This document shows, in pieces, positions 44,501-52,651 of a stretch of 64,000 nucleotides of DNA. The notes beneath the pieces are model-generated. The model did not search any database. It had not been told where the DNA came from and worked only from the letters and a program-made list of their open reading frames with translations. Position 1 is the stretch's first letter, and every line of letters starts with the position of its first letter. The DNA comes from CAIVPM01 sp964477265 (GTDB taxonomy: Bacteria > Bacteroidota > Bacteroidia > Chitinophagales > Chitinophagaceae): the NCBI GenBank assembly GCA_964477265.1, contig CAYZDJ010000015.1, positions 1 to 64,000 of the forward strand, in the 5' to 3' direction. Position numbers and translations under genes: made by a program.

Positions 44501-45036
44501 AAAGCAGGCAATTGATTGACTGGACTATACGAAGCAGGATAAATTTTAAACGAGAATATTCAATTGAACTGGTGAACAAGTGGGGCACAAATCAATTATC
44601 TACGCCATCTTTCAATAACAGAAATTATGATATAGCTAACCTGAGCATTGAGCCAAAATTTATTTATACTTATTTGTCAAAATATAGAATTCAAACTTCA
44701 TATCAATATCTTACAAAGCAAAACAGCATTGAGTTTGGTGGTGAGCAGGTAACAACAAAATCTTTAATTATTGATACAAAATACAATGCTATACAAAGTG
44801 GTAGCATTACAGCAAAATTTACTTATAGCAATATAAATTTCACAGGCACAAATAATACAACCATAAGTTATATTATGCTTGATGGATTACAATCTGGCAA
44901 AAACTATTTATGGAATATTGATTTTACAAAAAGGCTTAATAACAACTTTGAAATAAGCTTTAGCTATGAAGGACGCAAGGCTGGAGAAAGCAGAACAGTT
45001 AATATTGGCAGGGCAAGTGTAAGAGCAATACTTTAG
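41581..45036 (+). CDS. Giant outer-membrane/surface protein of unknown function
   Basis: A 1151-residue protein with a signal peptide (NSLKKITFLFALLVFTATQA) that starts at a TTG codon, since no ATG occurs between the upstream stop and the signal peptide. It is rich in beta-strand-forming, Asn/Ser/Thr-rich sequence. Best-conserved-looking parts are DSIELAAAITDNNIPIQPDGTTQ, QGVSLSI, GNQGPYKLQGANNE, VFIDGELMKRGEDLDYII and GEVLFTSRRMITKDKRIQIEFEYAERSY. The second half resembles a barrel with many strands. I do not recognise the family. It is not SprA by length or ends. Confidence 0.82.
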   Translation: MNSLKKITFLFALLVFTATQAQQSFTSNYRKKKIVANVAVTIDSLNIIPGSFSIKNIDTSFYNIDYLKAKISWEKKVAVDSIELSYRVFDFNFNKVYQRYNYDSIKNNFIAETPVKYNTSSENQSSVINSQYNFGKINYSGSFGRNISFGNNQDAVFNSQLNLQMSGIIGDSIELAAAITDNNIPIQPDGTTQRLNEFDKILLQFKKKNWQLSLGDIDLKQNQNYFLNFYKRLQGVSLSIDKKNKSRFNFTGAIAKGKFTRYVFNGQEGNQGPYKLQGANNETYFIVLAGTERVFIDGELMKRGEDLDYIINYNTGEVLFTSRRMITKDKRIQIEFEYAERSYLNGMFYVSNETQISNKIKVAIAAYSNADAKNSPINQQLDVNQKQFLADLGNNYQNAFYHYETIDSFSTTKILYTKRPSPVSITDSIYVYSTNKDSAKYSLYFTEVGANKGNYIPYFNAVNGKVYQWVAPVNNVPQGNYEPAQFLVTPKKQQIIIIATEYQINKRTLLKTDAAFSNYDVNTFSSLNKNENKGFAGKFSLQKSNSINKSLNLNSTLSYEYVEQNFKTIERLRSVEFTRDWGLPIITNAATEHLPKLSLELRDRQNNFLTYTSEAYLRSDDYKGARQSIVHNHNINNFNIKNIVSYVSNTTPTTKGFFLKPSVEVSKQFKTLANITLGSSYSLEYNKQNDKATDTLLPASFAFETISGFIKSNQLKSNKWTLTYFTRTDKLPFQNAMTQIDRSNNYSFNAELLKNANHQVKFNITYRELTVRNNNLTNLKPDNSLLGRVEYNINEWNGFVNGFVLYELGAGQEQKRDFSYYEVPAGRGQYTWNDYNNDGVAQLNEFELALFADQAKYIRIFTPTNQFIKANYTTFNYSLNLTPQRIAARIKSDNFKTIISKFIFISSLQTNRKIVSNGSIKFNPFEKNVDDTSLINLTNIFSNTLSFNRNSVKWGIDISNTNNTNKALLTYGLESRQLIDWTIRSRINFKREYSIELVNKWGTNQLSTPSFNNRNYDIANLSIEPKFIYTYLSKYRIQTSYQYLTKQNSIEFGGEQVTTKSLIIDTKYNAIQSGSITAKFTYSNINFTGTNNTTISYIMLDGLQSGKNYLWNIDFTKRLNNNFEISFSYEGRKAGESRTVNIGRASVRAIL

Positions 45037-45112
45037 TTAGAATTTCCAGTAGTAGTAAATCTTTTAATAAGCCATAAACTGTTTGTAATTTTCATTTTCT
45101 CAACTTTGCAAC

Positions 45113-46000
45113 GTGGAAAGAAAACTATTTATAAAATCATTAGCAGCATTACTGCCTTTTATATCAACAAAAATGAACTTAAAAGATTTGCATAGTTTAA
45201 CAACTGTTTTGCCGGCAACACAAAAAATGCCTGTTCTGTTTTTAGGACACGGCAGCCCTATGAATGCAATAGAAGACAATGAGTTTGTACAAGGCTGGAA
45301 AACTGTTGCCAAAACGTTACCTAAACCAAATGCTATTTTATGTGTATCTGCACATTGGGAAACAAAGGGAACAAAAGTTACTGCAATGGAACAGCCCAGA
45401 ACCATTCACGATTTTGGTGGTTTCCCTAAAGAGCTTTTTGAAGTGAAATATCCTGCAAAAGGAAGTCCATCATTTGCCAGTGAAACAAAAAAAATAATTA
45501 CAAAAACTGAAGTTGAACTTGACCAGCAATGGGGCTTAGACCACGGTTGCTGGAGTGTTGTAAAACATTTGTATCCAGAAGCAGATGTGCCAGTTTTTCA
45601 AATGAGTTTGGACTATATGCAAACACCACAATACCATTATGACTTAGCTAAACAACTTGCAGCATTAAGAGAAAAAGGAGTATTGATTGTTGGCAGTGGC
45701 AACATAGTTCATAATTTAAGAATGATTGCATGGGATAAAATGAAGGAACCAAATTATGCTTACGATTGGGCGATAGAAGCCAATGACAAAATGAAAAAAT
45801 TTATTACAGAAAACAACCATAAAGACTTGATAAATTATTCTTCGCAAGGCAAAGCATTTGAATTGGCAATACCAAGCCCAGACCATTATTTGCCATTGCT
45901 TTATACACTTGCTTTAAAAGAAGAAAATGAAACAGTAAGTTTATTTAACGATAAAGCAGTAATGGGAAGTTTAACAATGACAAGTTTAAAAATTGGATAA
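45113..46000 (+). CDS. ygiD: 4,5-DOPA dioxygenase extradiol (LigB-like)
   Basis: A 295-residue class III extradiol ring-cleavage dioxygenase. FLGHGSPMNAIEDN, SAHWETKGTK, DHGCWSVVKHL and GSGNIVHNLR carry the metal ligands and active-site His residues. Members cleave DOPA at the 4,5 position. The start is a GTG at 45113; it adds 20 residues before the ATG at 45173 with a signal-like or helix character. Either start is possible. Confidence 0.9.
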   Translation: MERKLFIKSLAALLPFISTKMNLKDLHSLTTVLPATQKMPVLFLGHGSPMNAIEDNEFVQGWKTVAKTLPKPNAILCVSAHWETKGTKVTAMEQPRTIHDFGGFPKELFEVKYPAKGSPSFASETKKIITKTEVELDQQWGLDHGCWSVVKHLYPEADVPVFQMSLDYMQTPQYHYDLAKQLAALREKGVLIVGSGNIVHNLRMIAWDKMKEPNYAYDWAIEANDKMKKFITENNHKDLINYSSQGKAFELAIPSPDHYLPLLYTLALKEENETVSLFNDKAVMGSLTMTSLKIG

Positions 46001-46005
46001 TTTTC

Positions 46006-46031
46006 TCCAAAAAATAATTTCATTTTTTGGA
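46006..46031 (+). terminator. Hairpin after ygiD, overlapping the rpsP promoter region
   Basis: TCCAAAAAAT pairs with ATTTTTTGGA around a six-base loop, directly after the ygiD stop. The TTTTTTGG right arm also holds a good -33 (TTTG) for the rpsP promoter. Confidence 0.55.
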
Positions 46032-46056
46032 AATTTAAAAGCACTGTATATATTCG
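46026..46056 (+). promoter_or_regulatory. Candidate rpsP promoter
   Basis: TTTG at 46026-46029 and TATATTCG at 46049-46056 fit the Bacteroidota -33/-7 pattern (TTTG, about 19 bases, TAnnTTTG) with one mismatch in the -7 box. The rpsP ATG is 40 bases further on. Confidence 0.5.
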
Positions 46057-46095
46057 CACCTCATTTATTTATTCACGCCTAAAATTTCTATTTAC

Positions 46096-46581
46096 ATGGC
46101 AACAAAAATTCGTCTCCAAAGACACGGAAGTAAAAAACGTCCATTCTACTTTATAGTAGTAGCAGACGCAAGAGCACCAAGAGATGGTAAGTTCATCCAA
46201 AAGTTAGGAACTTACAATCCATTAACAGTTCCTGCAACTATTCAGCTTGATCGTCAAAAAGCACTTGAATGGTTAAACAAAGGGGCTCAGCCTACAGACA
46301 CAGTTCACAGAATTTTATCATTTAAAGGTGTATTGTATTTAAAACATCTTTTACGTGGTGTTAAACTTGGCTTGTTTGATGATGCAACTGCTATGACTAA
46401 ATTTCAAACATGGCATACCGAGCATGAAGCAAACATTGAACGCAGAAATGCAGATCATAAAAAAGCTAAGCATGCAAAAAGACAAATGCCAATTGTAAAA
46501 AAAGTTGAAGCTAAAGTTGAAGAAGCACCTCAAGTAGAAGAAACTTCTACAGATGCTGCTGAAACTGCTACTGAAGCATAG
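46096..46581 (+). CDS. rpsP: 30S ribosomal protein S16
   Basis: A 161-residue protein whose first 80 or so residues are ribosomal protein S16 (IRLQRHGSKKRPFYFIVVADAR, PRDGKFIQKLGTYNP). A C-terminal extension of about 75 residues, Lys-rich and then Glu/Ala/Thr-rich (VKKVEAKVEEAPQVEETS), is longer than in E. coli (82 residues) and usual in Bacteroidota. It is part of the small ribosomal subunit. It stands alone with its own promoter and terminator; trmD/rimM are not adjacent. Confidence 0.97.
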   Translation: MATKIRLQRHGSKKRPFYFIVVADARAPRDGKFIQKLGTYNPLTVPATIQLDRQKALEWLNKGAQPTDTVHRILSFKGVLYLKHLLRGVKLGLFDDATAMTKFQTWHTEHEANIERRNADHKKAKHAKRQMPIVKKVEAKVEEAPQVEETSTDAAETATEA

Positions 46582-46601
46582 TTTTTACTGCACAAAATAT
46601 T

Positions 46602-46627
46602 AAAGCCCTGCATTGCAGGGCTTTTTT
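46602..46627 (+). terminator. Rho-independent terminator of rpsP
   Basis: GCCCTGCA and TGCAGGGC form a near-perfect stem, followed by a run of six T. It lies 24 bases after the rpsP stop. Confidence 0.92.
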
Positions 46628-46744
46628 GTTGATTTTTTTTATCACATAGGTACAATAGACACATAGAAAAGTGATTGTGGAAAATAGACATTATTTAAAA
46701 CTATGTTCCTATGTATCTAGATGGTTTTAAAATTAACCTATTTT

Positions 46745-48538
46745 TTAAACCACCATCATTTTCTTTCTTTCGCCAATTTGTTGTCTCCACATTGCATAAT
46801 ACAAGCCTTTGTCATCAATCAATTGCTGATGACTACCAGTTTCTACAATTTTACCTTGTTCTAAAACATAAATTCTATCAGCATGCATTATAGTACTTAG
46901 TCTGTGTGCAATTAAAACTGTTATTTGATTTTTTTGAGATGAAATCTGTCTTATAGTATTTGTAATTGCTTCTTCTGTTATACTGTCTAATGCACTTGTT
47001 GCCTCATCAAAAATTAATAATTTTGGTTGACGCAATAAAGAACGTGCAATAGAAATTCTTTGTTTTTCTCCACCACTTAATTTTAAACCTCCTTCGCCAA
47101 TAACAGTTTCAATGCCCTTATCTGCACGACTTAACAAGCTGTCGCAACTTGCTTTCTGCAAAGCATCTTTCAATTCTGTTTCAGTTGCATTTGGGTTAAC
47201 AAATAATAAATTTTCTTTAATAGTTCCTGCAAACAAATTAGTGTCCTGAGTTACAAAACCTATTTGTGTCCTTAACTCATCAAAATCCATTTCATTGCCA
47301 TTAACATTGTTGTAATCAATATGTCCTTCTTGTGGGCGATATAAACCAACAAGCAGTTTTACCAATGTACTTTTTCCACTACCACTTGGTCCAACAAATG
47401 CAATAGTTTCGCCTTGTTGCACACTAAAATTAATGTCATCAAGAGCTTTGTATTGTGCAGTTTGATGCTTAAAACCTATGTTATTGAAACTCAAACTTTC
47501 GATAATGCCAATATGCTTTGGTGATAAGGGTTTAGGTTCAGCATCTTTTTTCATTACTTTATCAAAATTTTCAAGCGATGCTTGTGCTTCTCTATAACTT
47601 AAAATGATATTTCCAATTTCCTGCATTGGCCCAAAAATGAAAAAGCCATAAAATAACAAACTCATATATTGACCTGGTGTAATATGATTTCCATAAATCA
47701 AAATCAATAAGGTAAGTGTAATCATTTGCCTTAATGTATTAACCATTGTGCCTTGTATAAAACTTAGTGTTCGCAGGCTTTTTACTTTTTTTAATTCAAG
47801 ACCAAGAATTTTAAAAGTGTTATTGTTTAGTCGTTTTACTTCTTCGTTGGTAATACCTAAACTTTTTACAAGCTCAATGTTTCTAAGGCTTTCAGTAGTT
47901 GAGCCTGCAAGTGCAGTTGTTTCTCCAACAATCTTTTTTTGTATAATTTTTATTTTTTTGCTTAATAAACTAGTTACAAAAGCAATTAATAAACTACCAC
48001 CCAAATACACAGGTATTACACTCCAATGAAGTTTGAAAGCATAAACACTAACAAATACAACACTTACCACAATAGCAAAAAATACATTAATAAAATATCC
48101 AATAAACTTTTCACAATCTGTTCTCACTTTTGTAAGTATCGATAGAGTTTCGCCACTGCGTTGGTCTTCAAATTCCTGATAGGGTAGCAGCATTGAATGT
48201 TGCAAGCCATCTGTAAAAATTTTAGCACCAAATTTTTGAATGATAACATTTACCATATAATCCTGAAACGCTTTGGCAATACGGCTTATCATAGCTGTTC
48301 CAATAAGCAATCCAATATAATAAGCTGCACCATGCTGTGTTTCGCTACCCCATAAAAAAATCGATAAAGTTCTTTCAGTATTAGCATTTATTCCTTTTGG
48401 GTGAGTAATCAAATCATCAAACATCCAACCTGCAATCATTGGGTCGAACAAAGAAAAAACCTGATTGAAGCCAGCAAGCAGCAATGCTATCAATACTAAG
48501 TTTTTATATGGCTTTAAGTAATGTAAAAGAATTTTCAT
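46745..48538 (-). CDS. ABC transporter, fused permease and ATP-binding protein
   Basis: A 597-residue half-transporter of the MsbA/LmrA type. Five or six transmembrane helices occupy about residues 15-310. The ATPase domain has Walker A GPSGSGKSTLVKLL, the signature LSGGEKQRISIARSLL, Walker B LLIFDEATSALD and the switch His in LIAHRLS. It probably exports a lipid or small molecule as a homodimer. The ATG at 48538 gives the natural start (MKILLHYLKPYKNLV); the frame is open nine codons upstream. A glycosyltransferase is divergent from it. Confidence 0.92.
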   Translation of the reverse strand: MKILLHYLKPYKNLVLIALLLAGFNQVFSLFDPMIAGWMFDDLITHPKGINANTERTLSIFLWGSETQHGAAYYIGLLIGTAMISRIAKAFQDYMVNVIIQKFGAKIFTDGLQHSMLLPYQEFEDQRSGETLSILTKVRTDCEKFIGYFINVFFAIVVSVVFVSVYAFKLHWSVIPVYLGGSLLIAFVTSLLSKKIKIIQKKIVGETTALAGSTTESLRNIELVKSLGITNEEVKRLNNNTFKILGLELKKVKSLRTLSFIQGTMVNTLRQMITLTLLILIYGNHITPGQYMSLLFYGFFIFGPMQEIGNIILSYREAQASLENFDKVMKKDAEPKPLSPKHIGIIESLSFNNIGFKHQTAQYKALDDINFSVQQGETIAFVGPSGSGKSTLVKLLVGLYRPQEGHIDYNNVNGNEMDFDELRTQIGFVTQDTNLFAGTIKENLLFVNPNATETELKDALQKASCDSLLSRADKGIETVIGEGGLKLSGGEKQRISIARSLLRQPKLLIFDEATSALDSITEEAITNTIRQISSQKNQITVLIAHRLSTIMHADRIYVLEQGKIVETGSHQQLIDDKGLYYAMWRQQIGERKKMMVV

Positions 48539-48620
48539 ACAACAAAATAAAAGGCAATGCAGCAATGTTTATTGAATAACAGTAATCTTGCAAAATCTTT
48601 TTCTAAAATAGACAGCAATA

Positions 48621-49538
48621 ATGATTGAAAATAATTTGCCACTTGTGTCGATTGCAATGGCAACATATAATGGTGAGAAGTTTTTGAAAGAACAGATTGA
48701 TTCCTTATTACATCAATCATATAAAAATATTGAAATTATTATAGTTGATGATTGTTCAAAAGATAATACTGTAAACATTGTTAAAGAATATCAACAACAA
48801 CATGGCAATATAAAATTATTTATAAATGAAAAGAATGTTGGTGTAAGCAAAACATTTGAAAAAGCTATTTCAAATTCAAATGGTGAGTTTATTGCCTTAT
48901 GTGACCAGGATGATATTTGGATGCCTGAAAAGATTGAAACTTTAGTAAAAGCTGTTGGCAAAGAAGACGCGTATTATTCAAATTCATTATTGGTGGATGA
49001 AGCTGGAAACTCTATGAACATTGAGTTTAAGAGTATAATGAAAATGCAATCTTATTATTCTGGGGCTCCATTTTTATTAAGCAATTGCGTGCCTGGTCAT
49101 ACTATTTTGGTTAAAACAAAATTTGTTAAAACATTACTTCCTATTCCTGCAAATACCCTTTTTGATTTATGGATTGGTTTTGCAGCAGCAGCTACAAATG
49201 GAATAAAGTTTATTGATAAAATTTTGGTGCATTACAGGCAACATAGTAGCAATGCAGTTGGCACAAGAAAATCATCTAACAAAAAGAAAAAAAGAACCAC
49301 GCAAGAAGAGTTTGAATTTAAAAGAAATGAGTTGAAAATTTTAGCAACCTGCCCAATTAAAAATGAAGAAACGAAACACATTAATGCTTTAATGATAAAA
49401 TATTTTCACAGGCGATGGAGTTTTGCACGAAGTGCTTTTTTCTTTAAAAACTTTAGTAAAATACTGGCAAGTAAAAACAAGCCAGGTTATCGTAAATTTT
49501 TTTACTGTATTAAAATGTTTTTTAAACCTAATTTTTAA
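48621..49538 (+). CDS. Glycosyltransferase family 2 protein
   Basis: A 305-residue GT-A glycosyltransferase. VSIAMATYNGEKFLKEQIDSL, IVDDCSKDNT and FIALCDQDDIWMPEKIE are the nucleotide-sugar-binding motifs (DxD-like DQDD). ILVHYRQHSSNAVG near residue 210 is typical of rhamnosyl- and related transferases. It probably adds sugars to a surface polysaccharide. It overlaps the toxin gene's stop region by 4 bases, convergently. Confidence 0.92.
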   Translation: MIENNLPLVSIAMATYNGEKFLKEQIDSLLHQSYKNIEIIIVDDCSKDNTVNIVKEYQQQHGNIKLFINEKNVGVSKTFEKAISNSNGEFIALCDQDDIWMPEKIETLVKAVGKEDAYYSNSLLVDEAGNSMNIEFKSIMKMQSYYSGAPFLLSNCVPGHTILVKTKFVKTLLPIPANTLFDLWIGFAAAATNGIKFIDKILVHYRQHSSNAVGTRKSSNKKKKRTTQEEFEFKRNELKILATCPIKNEETKHINALMIKYFHRRWSFARSAFFFKNFSKILASKNKPGYRKFFYCIKMFFKPNF

Positions 49539-49834
49539 AACTTGTGTTCTAAACTTTTAGGGTCTTGCCTTGCATCCCAAATTGATAAAATGAGAATTGA
49601 ATCTTGTTCTATTTTGTAGAATATTAAATAGTCCCTAACTAAAAATCTTCTAACATTATTATGGTCTGTTAGCCTGCCAATTTCAGGAAAATCTTTAATG
49701 ATGTTAACAGCATCAGCAAACAATTTATTCAACTTTTTGCTGTAAGTTTTTGATTTATTTCTATAAACCCAATATTCAAGAATTTGAATTTTTTCGTTAC
49801 TTGCTAATGAAGACCAAATTACTCGTTTAGCCAT
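49535..49834 (-). CDS. Type II toxin, RelE/ParE family
   Basis: A 99-residue RelE/ParE-fold protein with IWSSLASNEKIQILEYWVYRN at the N terminus and RRFLVRDYLIFYKIEQDSILILSIWDARQDP at the C terminus. The overlap of 16 bases with the upstream gene supports a toxin-antitoxin pair. It lies between a glycosyltransferase and a methyltransferase, unrelated to both. Confidence 0.85.
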   Translation of the reverse strand: MAKRVIWSSLASNEKIQILEYWVYRNKSKTYSKKLNKLFADAVNIIKDFPEIGRLTDHNNVRRFLVRDYLIFYKIEQDSILILSIWDARQDPKSLEHKF

Positions 49835-50055
49835 TTATCAATTTTTAAATTCAAATCTTCATCAGTAATGAAATCGCCATTTTCAATCTGTTTCAACGAT
49901 TGATTAATTATAGCTTTTTGATTTTCATTTAAAACCAAAATATCTTGATTGTTATGTTCAAGTTCAAGCAGCCTATTTATTTCTTCAAGCAAATAATCAC
50001 TTTCGGTTGCAAGAAGTTTTTCGACAACTTGTTTTTTAAAAACTGTAGATGCCAT
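49819..50055 (-). CDS. Putative antitoxin of the RelE-type pair
   Basis: A 78-residue acidic protein (MASTVFKKQVVEKLLATESDYLLEE) with leucine-rich amphipathic helices and an ENGDFITDEDLNLKIDKWLNE tail that is typical of RelE/ParE-partner antitoxins of the helical type. It has no obvious ribbon-helix-helix or HTH, so it may not repress its own operon. The call rests on gene order and size. Confidence 0.75.
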   Translation of the reverse strand: MASTVFKKQVVEKLLATESDYLLEEINRLLELEHNNQDILVLNENQKAIINQSLKQIENGDFITDEDLNLKIDKWLNE

Positions 50056-50105
50056 TGTAAATTATTTTGGTTAAAGTTATACTTTTTTATTTGACTTAAA
50101 ACTAT

Positions 50106-51077
50106 CTATTTTTTGCTTAAATAAATACAAGCCATATCGCCATTATTCTTTTTGTTTTCCTCAACAATAATTTTTCTCAATCGCAATATTTCTTCTCTTG
50201 AAAAATGGCTGTTTTTATTATCGATTAAATGGCTTTTTTTATCATGTAATGGAATACCCATTTTATATTGCTCGCTGCACCACAACACATATTCAGAGCT
50301 ATCGTAATAAAACTTATCAATTGCAAAGCCAGCAGCAGTGCACATTTGCTTCAAGCCATTTTCTGTTGGTATAAAAATATGTCTTGGTGCATCTAAGCCA
50401 CACCAAAATTCTTTATAAGTTTTATAGCCATAATTGCCCATTATTGGCACACGAATTAATGCTCTGCCACCTTTGTTTAAAAGGCTATAAACTTTTGCTA
50501 AAACTTGTTGAGGATTTAATGTATGTTCTAATGAATGATGCATCATTATTACATCAAACTTACCTTCCATTTCAAACAAATCTTTTTTCAAAATCTTAAT
50601 GTTGCCATAGTCTTTACTTTCATTAATAAAAGGGTCTATGCCTGTAAGATTTGTAAAGCCCAATTTTTGCAAGCGAGATAATAAACTGCCATTGCCAGTA
50701 CCAACATCAAGTATAGAAGAATTGTATTGGCTTTTGGTGTATTTAACCCAATCATAAATTTCATTTGGCTTATAGCCAATGCTTAATAAGTATCCTAAAA
50801 CAGGCTGCTTACCAAACAATAAATAATCGGTTTTTATTTTTCTTAATACATCTTTTTTATTGCTGAAATCTATTTCTAAATTGAAAGAATAATAATCTTC
50901 ATTTGGATAATATTTTCCTAAATTTTCAGGTACATCAACAATTTGTAAGCTACTACAATTACTACAAAACTGATATGTGAATTTTTCTTTTAACCCAAGC
51001 TGCAATTCTTGTAACTCAATGGTGTCAGGCGTTTGATTATGATGATTGCAAACTAAGCAAGCTTTTGTTTGAGACAT
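50106..51077 (-). CDS. Class I SAM-dependent methyltransferase with N-terminal Cys-rich segment
   Basis: A 323-residue protein laid out like the one at 15838-16737. Two Cys pairs near the N terminus (CLVCNHHNQT and CSNC) are followed by SILDVGTGNGSLLSRL (motif I), VIMMHHSLEHT and the shared block KEFWCGLDAPRHIFIPTENGL. It may methylate a sugar in surface polysaccharide. It lies 4 bases downstream of the glycosyltransferase gene and is probably co-transcribed. Confidence 0.88.
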   Translation of the reverse strand: MSQTKACLVCNHHNQTPDTIELQELQLGLKEKFTYQFCSNCSSLQIVDVPENLGKYYPNEDYYSFNLEIDFSNKKDVLRKIKTDYLLFGKQPVLGYLLSIGYKPNEIYDWVKYTKSQYNSSILDVGTGNGSLLSRLQKLGFTNLTGIDPFINESKDYGNIKILKKDLFEMEGKFDVIMMHHSLEHTLNPQQVLAKVYSLLNKGGRALIRVPIMGNYGYKTYKEFWCGLDAPRHIFIPTENGLKQMCTAAGFAIDKFYYDSSEYVLWCSEQYKMGIPLHDKKSHLIDNKNSHFSREEILRLRKIIVEENKKNNGDMACIYLSKK

Positions 51078-51081
51078 AAAA

Positions 51082-52002
51082 TTATTTTATAAGATTGTAG
51101 TTTTTGTAAATAAAAAATTGTTTGCCTGTAATTTCTTCCAACAGTTTTAATAATTTTTCCTTTATAGTCATATTATTTCTTGAAGGCAAGTACTCAAATT
51201 TCCAGTCTTGCTTTTCAATAATATTTTTCATTAATGATGGATGTGTGCTGTTGAATTTTTTTAAATAATCATAGTCCCTGTAATTATACAAATCCTTGTA
51301 GGCATCTTCATAAATTTTATCTTCATAATTTAATTTATCTTCAGTTCCACCATATCTATTGCCAAATTCAATCTTCTTTATTTTCTGTTTTTGTGGCGGC
51401 TTGCACCAACTATAATGATACACACTTGCATCAACCTCTTTAACAGTAAGCTTTTCACCTTTTTCGTGTGAATAGTTTTCAGGGTTGCTATACAACCTAA
51501 AACCTTGAGAATCCCTATAGCTTCTAATGTTTTTGTTGTTGCGTATAATTCTTATTTCGTGTTGGTGAAACCTGCGTGAAGGTGCGTAATGGTTGTAATC
51601 ACCAAAGAAATTAATGAACTTGAAAAGCAAACCCTGCACCTGTTTGTTACTTAAATTATCAAGCATTGCCTGCTTTATTTTTGGCAAGTCATTTTCGTGT
51701 ATAATTTCATCTGCTTGTATATGAAAAAGCCAGTCAGCATCTGCACTGCAATTGTCAATACCAATATTAGATTGCTGGGCAAAAATTAAACCTCCGGTTC
51801 TCATTTTATCATCCCAAATGGTATCAACAATCTTTATTCTGCTATCATTCAAATTTTCTACAGCTTCCCTTGTACCATCATTGCTATCGCCAATTACAAC
51901 AATAAATTCATCAACAATTGGCAGCACACTTTTTATGGCTTCCAAAAAAGGATAATCAATTGTAAAACCATTTCTAACATAAGTAAATGCACTTACTTTC
52001 AT
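51082..52002 (-). CDS. Glycosyltransferase (GT2-like)
   Basis: A 306-residue glycosyltransferase with KVSAFTYVRNGFTIDYPFLEAI, DEFIVVIGDSNDGT and the acceptor/donor region DADWLFHIQADEII (DxD-like HIQAD). ASVYHYSWCKPP is typical of the family. It precedes the methyltransferase and the two probably act on the same glycan. Confidence 0.85.
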   Translation of the reverse strand: MKVSAFTYVRNGFTIDYPFLEAIKSVLPIVDEFIVVIGDSNDGTREAVENLNDSRIKIVDTIWDDKMRTGGLIFAQQSNIGIDNCSADADWLFHIQADEIIHENDLPKIKQAMLDNLSNKQVQGLLFKFINFFGDYNHYAPSRRFHQHEIRIIRNNKNIRSYRDSQGFRLYSNPENYSHEKGEKLTVKEVDASVYHYSWCKPPQKQKIKKIEFGNRYGGTEDKLNYEDKIYEDAYKDLYNYRDYDYLKKFNSTHPSLMKNIIEKQDWKFEYLPSRNNMTIKEKLLKLLEEITGKQFFIYKNYNLIK

Positions 52003-52033
52003 GTGGCGAAGATAAAGGGTGAGGCTATAAACA

Positions 52034-52065
52034 AACTTCCCGAAAGTTGTAGCTTTCGGGAAGTT
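52034..52065 (-). terminator. Hairpin terminator after trxA
   Basis: AACTTCCCGAAAG pairs perfectly with CTTTCGGGAAGTT (13 bases, six-base loop), 22 bases past the trxA stop and before the glycosyltransferase start. On the minus strand TTTGTTTATA follows, a weak T-run. Confidence 0.7.
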
Positions 52066-52086
52066 GATAACATAAATGAGTTATAA

Positions 52087-52404
52087 TTATAAATGAGCTT
52101 GAATTTTTTTCTCTAAAACGCTTTTAGGCACTGCTCCTATTTGTTTATCTACAACCTGTCCGTTTTTAAAGAAAAGAATTGCAGGTATAGAAGTAATACC
52201 AAAGTTTGTGCTAACGCCAGAGTTATTGTCAACATTCACTTTGCCAATGTTTACTTGTCCTTCATATTGTTTTGCAAGTTCTTCAACAACTGGTCCTATT
52301 GCACGGCAAGGTCCACACCATTCTGCCCAAAAATCAACCACTGTAAGTTTATCGCTTTTCAAAACGCTTGTTTCAAAATTTGCGTCTGTAAATTCTGCTG
52401 CCAT
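52087..52404 (-). CDS. trxA: Thioredoxin
   Basis: A 105-residue thioredoxin with the active site WCGPC (Cys30 and Cys33), FWAEW before it and the cis-proline loop TSIPAILFF. It reduces protein disulfides in the cytoplasm. It stands as a single-gene unit with its own terminator and a candidate promoter. Confidence 0.96.
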   Translation of the reverse strand: MAAEFTDANFETSVLKSDKLTVVDFWAEWCGPCRAIGPVVEELAKQYEGQVNIGKVNVDNNSGVSTNFGITSIPAILFFKNGQVVDKQIGAVPKSVLEKKIQAHL

Positions 52405-52439
52405 AATATTTATTTTTTTGTTTAATGATATTTTAGTTT

Positions 52440-52447
52440 CAAATGTA
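52440..52447 (-). promoter_or_regulatory. Candidate -7 box of trxA
   Basis: On the minus strand TACATTTG matches TAnnTTTG, 35 bases before the start. No well-spaced -33 TTTG is seen. Confidence 0.4.
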
Positions 52448-52519
52448 ATTCCAATTGTGCAAAAGTGCAGTTATGACTTTTACACATACAACTATTGACG
52501 GATTTTTTTTAAATTACTG

Positions 52520-52645
52520 ACAAAGTAGGTAAACTAGTTTACAGTTTATAGTTAAAAGTGAATAGTTAAGAGTCTGTAGTAAATATTAATAATGACTAAT
52601 TGTTTATCACTTTTAGTTTTTGACTCTTATCTTTTAACTTAATTT
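52520..52645. repeat. AT-rich spacer of AGTTTATAGTTAAAAG/CTTTTAACTTAA-type units
   Basis: The spacer before the rhomboid gene holds AGTTTACAGTTTATAGTTAA and TGACTCTTATCTTTTAACTT, similar to 11861-11958. No gene. Confidence 0.5.
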
Positions 52646-52651
52646 GCTGCT

